Assembly (NCBI GenBank): GCA_028095925.1 | Contig: JAOHCW010000002.1 | Location: 16,446 to 80,445, forward strand | Direction: 5' to 3' | Source: Aquiluna sp. | Lineage (GTDB): Bacteria; Actinomycetota; Actinomycetes; Actinomycetales; Microbacteriaceae | Length of the DNA: 64,000 bases | Shown here: positions 42,224 to 49,948 of the stretch, in pieces | Layout of the letters: each line of letters begins with the position of its first letter | Position numbering within the stretch: position 1 is the stretch's first letter | Notes under the pieces: model-generated | The model's input: the letters and a program-made list of their open reading frames with translations, nothing else | Told to the model about the DNA's origin: nothing | The model's database searches: none | Translations under genes and position numbers: made by a program

Positions 42224-42603
42224 GCGATCGCGGTTCAGTAGCTCCGCTCGTTGCCGGCTACCTCACGCTGATACTTTTAGCAGCGTTCGGAGCTTTAGCA
42301 GTTGGGGCGGGAATCATTGCCGGCCACCGTATCCAGGTCGTGGCTGACTTTGCCGTCCTCTACTCACATGATCGAGCAGTTGTTGCGGGCATACCTGAAG
42401 TGAGTGCTTTGCGGCGGGAGCTGCAGTACTTCTTAAGCCGAGCAAGATCTGCGCAAAGTCTTGAAATAGTGGTTGCAGAGATAGCTGCAGCGGACGAGGT
42501 TAGTGAGTTGCGATTGTGCGCTCGGTATCGAGAGGTGCTCTTTGGTATTGATAGCTACTTAATTTGCAAGAACTCAAGAGCGAAAAGCTATCTAGTTCCT
42601 TAG
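42220..42603 (+). CDS. TadE-like pilus-assembly-neighbourhood protein
   Basis: A 127-residue protein. DRGSVAPLVAGYLTLILLAAFGALAVGAG is the N-terminal hydrophobic segment with the short DRGS lead of the Rv3654c/TadE-like group, and GHRIQVVADFAVL corresponds to the family's HRAQAAADLAAL. This family normally ends a Tad pilus operon; the preceding tadB, tadC and tadE genes are absent. It may be a leftover. It ends one base before the convergent MFS stop. Confidence 0.6.
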   Translation: MSDRGSVAPLVAGYLTLILLAAFGALAVGAGIIAGHRIQVVADFAVLYSHDRAVVAGIPEVSALRRELQYFLSRARSAQSLEIVVAEIAAADEVSELRLCARYREVLFGIDSYLICKNSRAKSYLVP

Positions 42604-43788
42604 TTACTGCTCTTTTTTATCGGGGGCGTAGATGGGTATGTAGCGCCAAAACAGGAATGCCCCGACAAAGTTCAACAGGCCTGTGGCTGCAAGGGCTCCG
42701 GCTAAGCCGATGCTCGCCGTCAACACCGAAATCATTGCCGGCGCAATGGCCACCCCTCCCGAGGTGAGCATTCTGAAAGATGCGAGGAATTCGCTCCTTG
42801 CGCCCGGCGGTGACAGGTCGGCACCAAGGATCATGTTGATCCCGGCTGAAACCGCATTTGCCAATGCGGTTACCGAGGCCATAATCCAGAACGTGGCCAC
42901 GTCTGTGACCATGAACGAGAAAAGGTAGGTGGTGCCAAGGGCCAAAAGTGTTGGCACCGAGGACCAAAACTTCCCGTAGCGGGCCATGATGATGCCAGAG
43001 AGGTAGAACAGCGAGAAGTCGATAAACCCGGTGATTCCGAAGATAAACGAGGTCTCAGCAGGGTCTATCTGGAGCTGAATGGCGAGTAGTGGCAGCCCGA
43101 TGAGTCTTATGGTTCTGCCAGCACTGATGATTGCAGAGGCCACTCCGAGCGTTGCGAGTTTGGGTGCCTCACGCTTTGCGACGGCCCAGATGTTTCCGGC
43201 CTGGCCAGAGGGAGAGGTGCTGAGTCTTGTTGTCGGCACTGAGAAGACCGCGGCACCTGCCGCAAGGCACATCACACCTGCTGCCAGATAGCCGAACTCG
43301 ACGCCGTAGAGAGCAATGAAGGCGGAGCCAATCACTGGTCCGATTGCCATGCCGCCTCGGAACATGCCCCCCAGCAGTGACATCGACTTAGGCCTGTGCT
43401 CCGGAGGTACTAACTCCGCGAGTAGTGAGTGCCTGGCCAGGCCGAACAACGAGTGCGCAGCACCAAAACCAAGGGCTGCGACTATCAGGCTCAGATAGCC
43501 AAGGTGAAGGAATGCAAGCAGGGTGCTGAGAGCACCGAGGGCTGTGCCAAGAAGCATTGATCGGCGCTCGCCAAGCTTGGTGTTTATCCAAGAAGCCGGG
43601 ATTTCAAAGACCATAGTGCCGACCATTAGCACCGTTGTTACGACTGCGGCCTCTGCCAGGGAGTAGCCGTAGCCAACCGCAGTCACGGGCAAAATGGGCA
43701 GCAGAGCACCCTCTGCGGCTGTGATTAGAAGTGAAGGAAGGTAGACGGGGGCGGCAAGACCGCGCTTTCTAAACCTGTCTTCACTCAC
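42604..43788 (-). CDS. MFS transporter
   Basis: A 394-residue permease with about twelve hydrophobic segments: LPSLLITAAEGALLPILPVTAVGYG, then AVVTTVLMVGTMVFEIPASWINTKLGERRSMLLG with the loop 2-3 motif. It resembles multidrug-type exporters; the substrate is unknown. I chose the GTG at 43788 (protein opens MSEDRFRKRG), seven bases after an AATAAT box inside the end of the upstream EamA gene. The longer frame to 43827 only shadows that gene. Confidence 0.8.
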   Translation of the reverse strand: MSEDRFRKRGLAAPVYLPSLLITAAEGALLPILPVTAVGYGYSLAEAAVVTTVLMVGTMVFEIPASWINTKLGERRSMLLGTALGALSTLLAFLHLGYLSLIVAALGFGAAHSLFGLARHSLLAELVPPEHRPKSMSLLGGMFRGGMAIGPVIGSAFIALYGVEFGYLAAGVMCLAAGAAVFSVPTTRLSTSPSGQAGNIWAVAKREAPKLATLGVASAIISAGRTIRLIGLPLLAIQLQIDPAETSFIFGITGFIDFSLFYLSGIIMARYGKFWSSVPTLLALGTTYLFSFMVTDVATFWIMASVTALANAVSAGINMILGADLSPPGARSEFLASFRMLTSGGVAIAPAMISVLTASIGLAGALAATGLLNFVGAFLFWRYIPIYAPDKKEQ

Positions 43789-43792
43789 CTGG

Positions 43793-44629
43793 CTAATTAT
43801 TGCCTCTGCCGCCAAACCATGCGGCAACGAAAATCAAACTGGCAGACAAAAGCAAAAGCGGGGAGGGCGGACTGCCTGTTGCCAGCACGAGCATCGCGGT
43901 TGAGAGAACCGGCGTCAAAAAAGCAATTAGGCCGATGCGTTGGGCGTCGCCGTTTTGGAGTGCATAGGCCCAAAAATAAAACGATGCGCCTAGCGCCCCG
44001 AGCCCCAAAAGCAGAAGCGGTAAGAGATCGCCAGAGGCAATCGTCGTAGGTTCTTCAAAAATCAAATGAGCGCCAAGAGCCAGGAGTCCCGCAACAACTC
44101 CGAATGCGCCAACTGATGAGGTGTCGAACCTGCCTATCGCTCTCACTCCAAGCGAATAGGTGGACCAAATAAAGGCTGCAAGAAGCGCAAATAGATAACC
44201 GACCTCAAATTCTCCAGTTAGCTGTGTCCCCGAAAGGATTGCCAGTGAGGCGCCAACGAAACCGGTTAGCGCGGCGAAGACATGCCTGGGCCTGAGGGTT
44301 GTGCCTTTGATAATGAGCGGAGCCAGCAGGACAATCAGCAGCGGCCAAAGGTAGTTGACTAGGTTTGCCTGCACCTCAGGCGCGTTCTGCAGCCCGGCAA
44401 AAAGCGCTGCGTGATAACCAAACAGTCCATACACGCCAAGCAGCAACACTCTGGGGCTTGGCCATATCCTCTTGAGCTTGAAGCCTGAGAGCGGCAGCGA
44501 TATAGCCGAGCCTATGAGCAGTCCTAGGCCGGTTAGTAAGAGCGGGGGAATGTGGCTGAGGGTGGCTGCGAGTGTGGCTAGCGATGCCCACATCACCACG
44601 GCCGCAAGAGCGGCCAAATCGCTTCGCAC
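43793..44629 (-). CDS. EamA-family permease
   Basis: A 278-residue DMT-superfamily membrane protein with about ten helices in two repeats. It opens DLAALAAVVMWASLATLAATL and carries QANLVNYLWPLLIVLLAPLI and FLTPVLSTAMLVL. Such proteins export amino acids or metabolites; the NYLWP motif recalls the YddG-type aromatic amino acid exporters, only as a guess. The GTG start is six bases after TAAGAT, hence leaderless. It is divergent from the peptide ABC operon. Confidence 0.83.
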   Translation of the reverse strand: MRSDLAALAAVVMWASLATLAATLSHIPPLLLTGLGLLIGSAISLPLSGFKLKRIWPSPRVLLLGVYGLFGYHAALFAGLQNAPEVQANLVNYLWPLLIVLLAPLIIKGTTLRPRHVFAALTGFVGASLAILSGTQLTGEFEVGYLFALLAAFIWSTYSLGVRAIGRFDTSSVGAFGVVAGLLALGAHLIFEEPTTIASGDLLPLLLLGLGALGASFYFWAYALQNGDAQRIGLIAFLTPVLSTAMLVLATGSPPSPLLLLSASLIFVAAWFGGRGNN

Positions 44630-44635
44630 AGCAAA

Positions 44636-44641
44636 ATCTTA
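44636..44641 (-). promoter_or_regulatory. -10 box (TAAGAT) of the EamA permease gene
   Basis: TAAGAT on the minus strand is followed by six bases and the GTG at 44629. Confidence 0.6.
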
Positions 44642-44739
44642 GGTCTTTAAGCTCCCCGCGATGTGTCCGACGTCACGCCGGAACCAAACAAAATGAAACA
44701 AAGCGTTACAAAAACGAAACCCGCGGATTTTTATTTACC

Positions 44740-44813
44740 TATAGTTCAATCTAAAGTTAAACCCGTCTACGCGGGGGTAGCTCCGCGTGTGACTCCAATA
44801 GTCAAGGAGAAAC
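44740..44813 (+). promoter_or_regulatory. Promoter and structured leader of the peptide ABC operon
   Basis: TATAGT (44740-44745) is the best -10 candidate, with TAAAGT (44752-44757) as a second. An 8-bp hairpin with a GTAG loop spans 44769-44788. AAGGAGA (44804-44810) precedes the ATG. This is one of the few clearly leadered genes here. Confidence 0.5.
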
Positions 44814-46631
44814 ATGAAGAAATTCCGCGGATCCGCTCTTGTTGCGGGTGCGGCTGCTTTCGCGCTAACCATCTCAGGATGTGCAGCACCGGAGGAGCTA
44901 ACCCCAACCCAGAGCGCAACGAGCGACCCTGAAACCACTCTTGAGTGGTACGAGGACCTCGCTCCCCAAATCACCGTAGGTTGGAATGACATCGTTGATC
45001 ACTTCAACGGTTCGACAGCAGCTGGTAACAACGTTGCCAACTCGCTAACCGCCTACCTAACCAGTGCCGGCTTCAGTTATTACAACAATGACCCAGCCCT
45101 GGTTCAGAACACCGATTTCGGTACTTACGAGCTCGTGTCTGAAGACCCACTGACCGTTAAGTACACAATCAATGACGGTGTTGTTTGGTCAGATGGCACC
45201 CCTATTGATGGTGCCGACATGCTCTTGAACTGGGTAGCCAACTTTGGTTACTATCAGAATGAGGATGGAAGCTTCGTTTTTGAGCACGCAGCACCATCCC
45301 CGACCCTTGCCTCAAAGCTTCCAACCGTTGATGGCAACTCCCTTACCTTCGAGTACGACGTCCAGTACGTCGACTGGGAGCTGGAGTTTGGCGTTGGCGT
45401 TGCAGCCCACGGAACTGTAATGATGGCGCACTCCGACATCACCGACCCAGCTGCCGCTAAGCAGGCGCTGATCGATGCTGTAAACGGTGGTGACGACGAG
45501 TTCATGGCTGCTGTCGCAGATGTCTGGAACAACGGTTACCAGTTTGCAAACACCCCTGACAACCCACTTGTCTACCTCTCATCAGGACCATACATTCTTG
45601 AAGAGCTAGTCGAGGAGCAGTACTCAACTCACGTTGTGAACCCGCTCTACAACTGGGGTCCAAAGCCAAAGTATGAGCGTGTCACCATTCGCCAGATCGC
45701 AGACTCAACTGCTGCTATCCAGGCTGTTGACAACGGAGAGGTCCAGATCGCATCTGGTCAGCCAACCGCTGACGTGCTGCAGCTTGTTCAGGGCCTAGCC
45801 AACGCGAGCTACCAGTCCTCCGAAGAGGCGGCTTACGAGCACGTTGACCTAACCGTGAACAACGGCGGTCCATTCGACCCAGCCAGCTATGGTGGCGACG
45901 AGGAGACTGCTCTGAAGGTTCGTCAGGCATTCTTGCTGTCGATCCCACGTAACGAGATCATTGAGAAGATCATCAAGCCATTGAACCCAACCGCAGAGCG
46001 CCGTACCTCGGTACTCTTCATCCCAGGTTCTGAGGGCTATGACACAGCTGAGAGCTACTACTCAATGTACCTCGGCACCGATGACGAGAACCGTGCCATG
46101 GCACAGGAGCTGCTTGCTGAGGCAGGCGTTTCCACTCCAATCGATGTCAAGTTCTGGTTCCCAACTGGAAACGTTCGTCGTACCAACGAGTTCGAGCTCA
46201 TCAAGACCTCGGCTGACTCGGTTGGCTTCAACGTCATCCAGGACGACGAGCCAAACTGGGAGTTCACCGGCAGGGTTTACCCTGAGGTTAACCTTCACGA
46301 TGCAACCATCTTCGCTTGGGCTGCAACCTCACTGGCAGTGTCCGGTGACGACCAGTACCTAACCCTAGGTGGACCATCTAACTGGACCGGTTACGACAAC
46401 GCTGAGGTTGACGCTCTTCTCGAGGAGCTAAACGTCGCAGTGAAGAGAGAAGACCAGGTACGAATTCGTCTTGCAATCGAGGAGAAGCTCGCCCAAGATG
46501 CGTACAACATCACTATCTTCAACTTCCCAGGTCTAACCTGGTGGGACAACTCAGTAACAGGAGTGGAAGAGAACGGTCTCGTTCCTTACTACTTCTGGAA
46601 CTTCTGGGATTGGACCCCAACCGCGGGCTAA
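44814..46631 (+). CDS. Peptide ABC transporter substrate-binding lipoprotein (family 5)
   Basis: A 605-residue extracytoplasmic lipoprotein: signal peptide with lipobox TISGC (Cys near residue 23), then a DppA/OppA-type fold. Typical segments are VKYTINDGVVWSDGTPIDGADMLLNW near residue 120 and VRQAFLLSIPRNEIIEKI near residue 370. It delivers oligopeptides to the downstream permease. Codon use looks strongly biased (many AAC, CCA, TTC, ATC), consistent with high expression. A large hairpin follows its stop. Confidence 0.92.
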   Translation: MKKFRGSALVAGAAAFALTISGCAAPEELTPTQSATSDPETTLEWYEDLAPQITVGWNDIVDHFNGSTAAGNNVANSLTAYLTSAGFSYYNNDPALVQNTDFGTYELVSEDPLTVKYTINDGVVWSDGTPIDGADMLLNWVANFGYYQNEDGSFVFEHAAPSPTLASKLPTVDGNSLTFEYDVQYVDWELEFGVGVAAHGTVMMAHSDITDPAAAKQALIDAVNGGDDEFMAAVADVWNNGYQFANTPDNPLVYLSSGPYILEELVEEQYSTHVVNPLYNWGPKPKYERVTIRQIADSTAAIQAVDNGEVQIASGQPTADVLQLVQGLANASYQSSEEAAYEHVDLTVNNGGPFDPASYGGDEETALKVRQAFLLSIPRNEIIEKIIKPLNPTAERRTSVLFIPGSEGYDTAESYYSMYLGTDDENRAMAQELLAEAGVSTPIDVKFWFPTGNVRRTNEFELIKTSADSVGFNVIQDDEPNWEFTGRVYPEVNLHDATIFAWAATSLAVSGDDQYLTLGGPSNWTGYDNAEVDALLEELNVAVKREDQVRIRLAIEEKLAQDAYNITIFNFPGLTWWDNSVTGVEENGLVPYYFWNFWDWTPTAG

Positions 46632-46650
46632 TCTAGATAGCTAGCAGTCC

Positions 46651-46681
46651 GGGGGTCATCACCAATCCGGTGGTGGCCCCC
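46651..46681 (+). terminator. 13-bp hairpin between substrate-binding protein and permease genes
   Basis: GGGGGTCATCACC pairs with GGTGGTGGCCCCC (two G-T wobbles) around loop AATCC, with no T-run. It is probably a partial terminator or 3' stabiliser that keeps the binding-protein mRNA more abundant than the permease mRNA. Confidence 0.65.
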
Positions 46682-46708
46682 GTACTCTGCTTTAGATAAA
46701 GGGCAAAG

Positions 46709-48253
46709 ATGCTGAGTTTCATTGTTCGCAGGGCTGCGGCGACCTTGATGGTGTTGCTCGTTGCCTCGTTCATTGTTTATCAGCTGACAGCAATCTCAGG
46801 AGATCCTCTGCTTGAGCTAAGAGGCTCGCGAGATCCCGATATTCAATTCAAGATTCAGTACCTGACTGAGATTCTTCAGCTCGATGTTCCGCCCTTCATT
46901 CGCTACTTCTATTGGCTTGGCGGGGCGGCAGGGTGTCTTATTGGTCAATGTGACCTTGGTATCTCGGTTTCCAGAGGCGAAATTCCGGTCACTGAGGCGC
47001 TCTCTGGCGCTATCGCGTCGACCGTCCAGCTGATCACGCTGGCGACAATTCTTTCCATCATCATCGGTGTGGCAATAGGAATGACAACTGCTCTAAGGCA
47101 GTACTCCGGTTATGACTACACCGTCACTTTTTTTGCATTTATCTTTTACTCTCTGCCGATCTTCTGGGTTGCTGTTTTGCTCAAGGAGTTCGGAGCCATC
47201 CAGTTCAACAGGTTCTTAGAAGAGCCCTACATACCACCCGGGGCAATGACCGTGATTGCCTTGGTGCTGGCAGTCGCGGTTAGCGGCATAGTGGGCGGCG
47301 GCCTCAAAACGCGTGTCCAAAGCTTTATCGGTGGCGCTGTGCTGTCGGTGGTCGTAATGATTTTCTTGAACCTGACTCAGTGGCTGAAATATCCAGCCCT
47401 AGGTGTTCCTGGCATCATCCTGATGACCCTGCTGGTTGCGAGCGTGGTGCTCGTGCTTTCCATTGGCTTCAACCAGCGCAGGGGACTAATCATTGTCTTA
47501 GGGATGGCGCTTGTGGCGGCTGCGATGTGGCTACCGGGGCAGTACCTCTTCTTCTATATCCAGGGCCCGCTTGGCATTTTGTTAATCGTTGTGATTATGG
47601 CCGCGATTGGCGTGCTGCTGGGCATCATCTTTGGTGGCGATGGTCGCAAGGAGATTTCGCGAGCTGCAGGAATCACGGGAGCCTTTGCCGGTCTCATAAT
47701 GGCGATAGACGAAGCCCTGCAGTACTGGTCGGAGTACCTGAGCCTGATTCCGCTCAACAACGGCTACATCTCCACAATCGGTGCTGTGACGCCTGCTATC
47801 AAGCGTCAGGAGAACATGTGGCTAAGCCTGATTGACTCCTATGCACACCTCATCCTTCCTACCGCAGCGCTATTGATCATCTCGGTTGCCGGCTACACCC
47901 GCTACTCGAGAGCCTCGCTGCTTGAGGTCATGAATCAGGACTATGTGAGAACAGCTCGGGCTAAGGGTCTAAATGAGCGAACCGTTGTCGTTCGCCACGC
48001 CATGCGCAATGCGCTACTTCCAATTGCGACGATCGTTCCGGTCGACATCACAGCTTTGATCGGTGGTGCTGTTATCACCGAGCAGGTCTTTGCCTGGGCG
48101 GGTATGGGCGCGTTGTTTATTAGAGGCTTGAACGCGGTGGACGTAAACCTAGTCATGGGCTACGTGATGATTGTTGGCCTGATGGCGGTTATCGGCAACG
48201 TGATTGCTGACCTTCTCTACTCCGCCCTCGACCCGAGGATTAGGGTCAGCTAA
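46709..48253 (+). CDS. Peptide ABC transporter permease (DppB/OppB type) with internal insertion
   Basis: A 514-residue inner-membrane permease, far longer than the usual ~310-340. The N-terminus (RRAAATLMVLLVASFIVYQLTAISGDPL) and C-terminal half (TRYSRASLLEVMNQDYVRTARAKGLNERTVVVRHAMRNALLP, the EAA loop) are standard. Between about residues 175 and 335 lie some five extra hydrophobic segments and a charged loop (FGGDGRKEISR). AAAGGG precedes the ATG. The stop overlaps the next start (TAATG). Confidence 0.88.
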   Translation: MLSFIVRRAAATLMVLLVASFIVYQLTAISGDPLLELRGSRDPDIQFKIQYLTEILQLDVPPFIRYFYWLGGAAGCLIGQCDLGISVSRGEIPVTEALSGAIASTVQLITLATILSIIIGVAIGMTTALRQYSGYDYTVTFFAFIFYSLPIFWVAVLLKEFGAIQFNRFLEEPYIPPGAMTVIALVLAVAVSGIVGGGLKTRVQSFIGGAVLSVVVMIFLNLTQWLKYPALGVPGIILMTLLVASVVLVLSIGFNQRRGLIIVLGMALVAAAMWLPGQYLFFYIQGPLGILLIVVIMAAIGVLLGIIFGGDGRKEISRAAGITGAFAGLIMAIDEALQYWSEYLSLIPLNNGYISTIGAVTPAIKRQENMWLSLIDSYAHLILPTAALLIISVAGYTRYSRASLLEVMNQDYVRTARAKGLNERTVVVRHAMRNALLPIATIVPVDITALIGGAVITEQVFAWAGMGALFIRGLNAVDVNLVMGYVMIVGLMAVIGNVIADLLYSALDPRIRVS

Positions 48254-49338
48254 TGGCAAAGAAGAGACCGGTAGATGAGACTCAGCTCAATCGGGAGATA
48301 ACCATTGAGCAGCGGGAGACCGAGGGACTATCGCTTGGAACGATAGTTCGGCGCAGGTTCTTCCGTCATAAAGCGGCCGTCATCTCAATGATTGTTCTCG
48401 GTGCGATCACGCTCCTTGCCTTTACCTCCGTGGGCACTGTCGTTGGTGGTTCTGGCAACTTGGTTACTGACCCCAACACCGGAAAGCTCGCCGTTGACGG
48501 CTTCAGGATTCCTGGCTGGTGGCAGCTGAACTGGTACGAGAACTATGACATCTATAACCCGGGCGGCACGCCAACACTAAATGTTTGGCCCTTCGACGCA
48601 GGTCAGCACCCTTTTGGTCAGGACACTCTGGGTAAGGACATTTTCGCCCGAGTAATGCGCGGAATTCAGCAGTCGTTGATTGTGGTGTTCATTGTTGGGC
48701 TGCTCTCGACCGTAATTGGAACCATTGTTGGCTCGCTCGCCGGCTACTTCCGCGGCTGGATTGACACTCTCCTGATGCGCGCCACCGACGTCGTGATCAT
48801 TCTGCCGATCTTGGTTGTTGGTGCCGTGCTAAGCCGCAGCTTCGGTGGCGATGCTGTGAGCCTCGCGCTATTGCTCGGAGCACTCGCCTGGACAGGGCTT
48901 GCCAGACTTGTTCGAGCTGAGTTCCTAGCGCTGAGAGAGCGCGAGTTCGTCGATGCTGCAAGAGTTGCGGGCGCCAAGAACTCGAGAATCATTTTCAAGC
49001 ACATCTTGCCGAATACCATTGGTGTGATTGTGGTGAACGCGACGCTCCTGATGGCAGCTGCAATCCTTATCGAGACTTCACTGAGCTTCCTGGGCTTTGG
49101 CATCGTTGCGCCTGATATCTCTCTCGGTCAAATCATCAGCGAATACAACGAGGCCTTCAGAACCAGGCCATGGTTGTTCTGGTATCCCGGTCTCTTCATT
49201 GTGGTGATTGCCCTGTGCATCAACTTCATTGGTGATGGTTTGCGAGATGCGTTTGACCCTCGTCAGCGCAGGCTTCCAAAGTCCGGTGGTGCCATCTCTG
49301 AGCTCAAGCAGCTCATTGCAAAGCGCAGGGAGAGCTAA
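48253..49338 (+). CDS. Peptide ABC transporter permease (DppC/OppC type)
   Basis: A 361-residue permease. It has FFRHKAAVISMIVLGAITLLAF at the first helix, the HPFGQDTLGKDIFARVMRGIQQSLIVV motif, and the EAA loop LVRAEFLALREREFVDAARVAGAKNSRIIFKHILPN. The periplasmic loop after helix 1 is longer than in most DppC proteins. It pairs with the preceding permease. Its stop is AGCTAATG, identical to the sequence in front of the ATPase gene 600 bp later. Confidence 0.93.
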   Translation: MAKKRPVDETQLNREITIEQRETEGLSLGTIVRRRFFRHKAAVISMIVLGAITLLAFTSVGTVVGGSGNLVTDPNTGKLAVDGFRIPGWWQLNWYENYDIYNPGGTPTLNVWPFDAGQHPFGQDTLGKDIFARVMRGIQQSLIVVFIVGLLSTVIGTIVGSLAGYFRGWIDTLLMRATDVVIILPILVVGAVLSRSFGGDAVSLALLLGALAWTGLARLVRAEFLALREREFVDAARVAGAKNSRIIFKHILPNTIGVIVVNATLLMAAAILIETSLSFLGFGIVAPDISLGQIISEYNEAFRTRPWLFWYPGLFIVVIALCINFIGDGLRDAFDPRQRRLPKSGGAISELKQLIAKRRES

Positions 49339-49340
49339 TG
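49327..49340 (+). repeat. Left copy of the operon-junction repeat
   Basis: AGGGAGAGCTAATG at the dppC stop. The right copy, AGGGAG-GTTTTG-AGCTAATG at 49929-49948, sits at the ATPase start. The last nine bases (GAGCTAATG) are identical. The pair flanks the inverted PH-domain gene. Confidence 0.7.
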
Positions 49341-49907
49341 CTAGAGACTCAGCACGGTAGCGAACACCAATGCGGTGATTGCCGCAATCTTGCCAATGCT
49401 CCACTTGCTTTCGACGGAGGTAACTTGGTCTCTACGTTGCTCCCAGAGTCTTCGGATGTGGGCTGCAGCAGCTCCGGAATCACTGCTAACCAGATCTCCT
49501 GGTCGAACGGTCCCGGCGATGTAGGTGCTTTCGGGGAGATGCTGTCCTTGGTCGCGGGAGGCAAAGATGCTGCTGTGGCGACCAGGAGCTGGAGCACCCC
49601 AGGCCGTTATCTTGCCTTTATCTGTGGTGATTGCGAGCGCCCAGCGGGTGTCGATGAGCTTTATGGCACCCCAGCTGATGGTGTGCTCTCTGAGGACATT
49701 GACAATCTTTACGCGCTCTTCGCTCACTTCAACCCTGGGAAACCAAAAGAGCAGCAGGGAGCTCATCGCTATCAGAGCCACTCCTGGCAGGGATATAAGC
49801 GCGATTGCGAGCCCTTCGCCTATCAGAATCACGAACCACGCGAGAGTCATGATGATGACGCTCGCAAGAGCTATGGCCCTGCCGGATCGGGATCGGAATA
49901 CCTGCAC
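49341..49907 (-). CDS. PH-domain-like membrane protein, opposite strand inside the ABC operon
   Basis: A 188-residue protein: two hydrophobic segments (about 11-53), a bacterial PH-like beta domain from FPRVEVSEERVKIVNVL through ISWGAIKLIDTRWALAITTDKGKITAWGAP, then a linker and a C-terminal hydrophobic segment (IAAITALVFATVLSL). Function unknown. A GAGACT box six bases before the GTG suggests a leaderless mRNA. The plus strand is also open here for 202 codons, but its translation is rich in His, Cys and Ser without structure, so I take this strand as coding. Confidence 0.7.
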   Translation of the reverse strand: MQVFRSRSGRAIALASVIIMTLAWFVILIGEGLAIALISLPGVALIAMSSLLLFWFPRVEVSEERVKIVNVLREHTISWGAIKLIDTRWALAITTDKGKITAWGAPAPGRHSSIFASRDQGQHLPESTYIAGTVRPGDLVSSDSGAAAAHIRRLWEQRRDQVTSVESKWSIGKIAAITALVFATVLSL

Positions 49908-49913
49908 GCAAAG

Positions 49914-49919
49914 AGTCTC
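49914..49919 (-). promoter_or_regulatory. -10 box (GAGACT) of the PH-domain gene
   Basis: GAGACT on the minus strand is followed by six bases and the GTG at 49907. Confidence 0.45.
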
Positions 49920-49928
49920 GCATGCCTA

Positions 49929-49948
49929 AGGGAGGTTTTGAGCTAATG
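49929..49948 (+). repeat. Right copy of the operon-junction repeat, containing the ATPase ribosome site
   Basis: AGGGAG-GTTTTG-AGCTAATG. The TAATG here has no upstream reading frame of its own that looks real; it matches the stop-start overlaps at 48251-48255 and 49336-49340. Confidence 0.7.

Noticed and set aside
49338..49946. Plus-strand frame of 202 codons filling the gap between dppC and the ATPase gene, with TAATG overlaps at both ends
   Set aside because: The overlaps are tempting, but the translation is rich in His, Cys, Ser and Gly with no domain, while the minus strand codes a coherent membrane/PH-like protein. The end overlaps are better explained by duplicated junction sequence.
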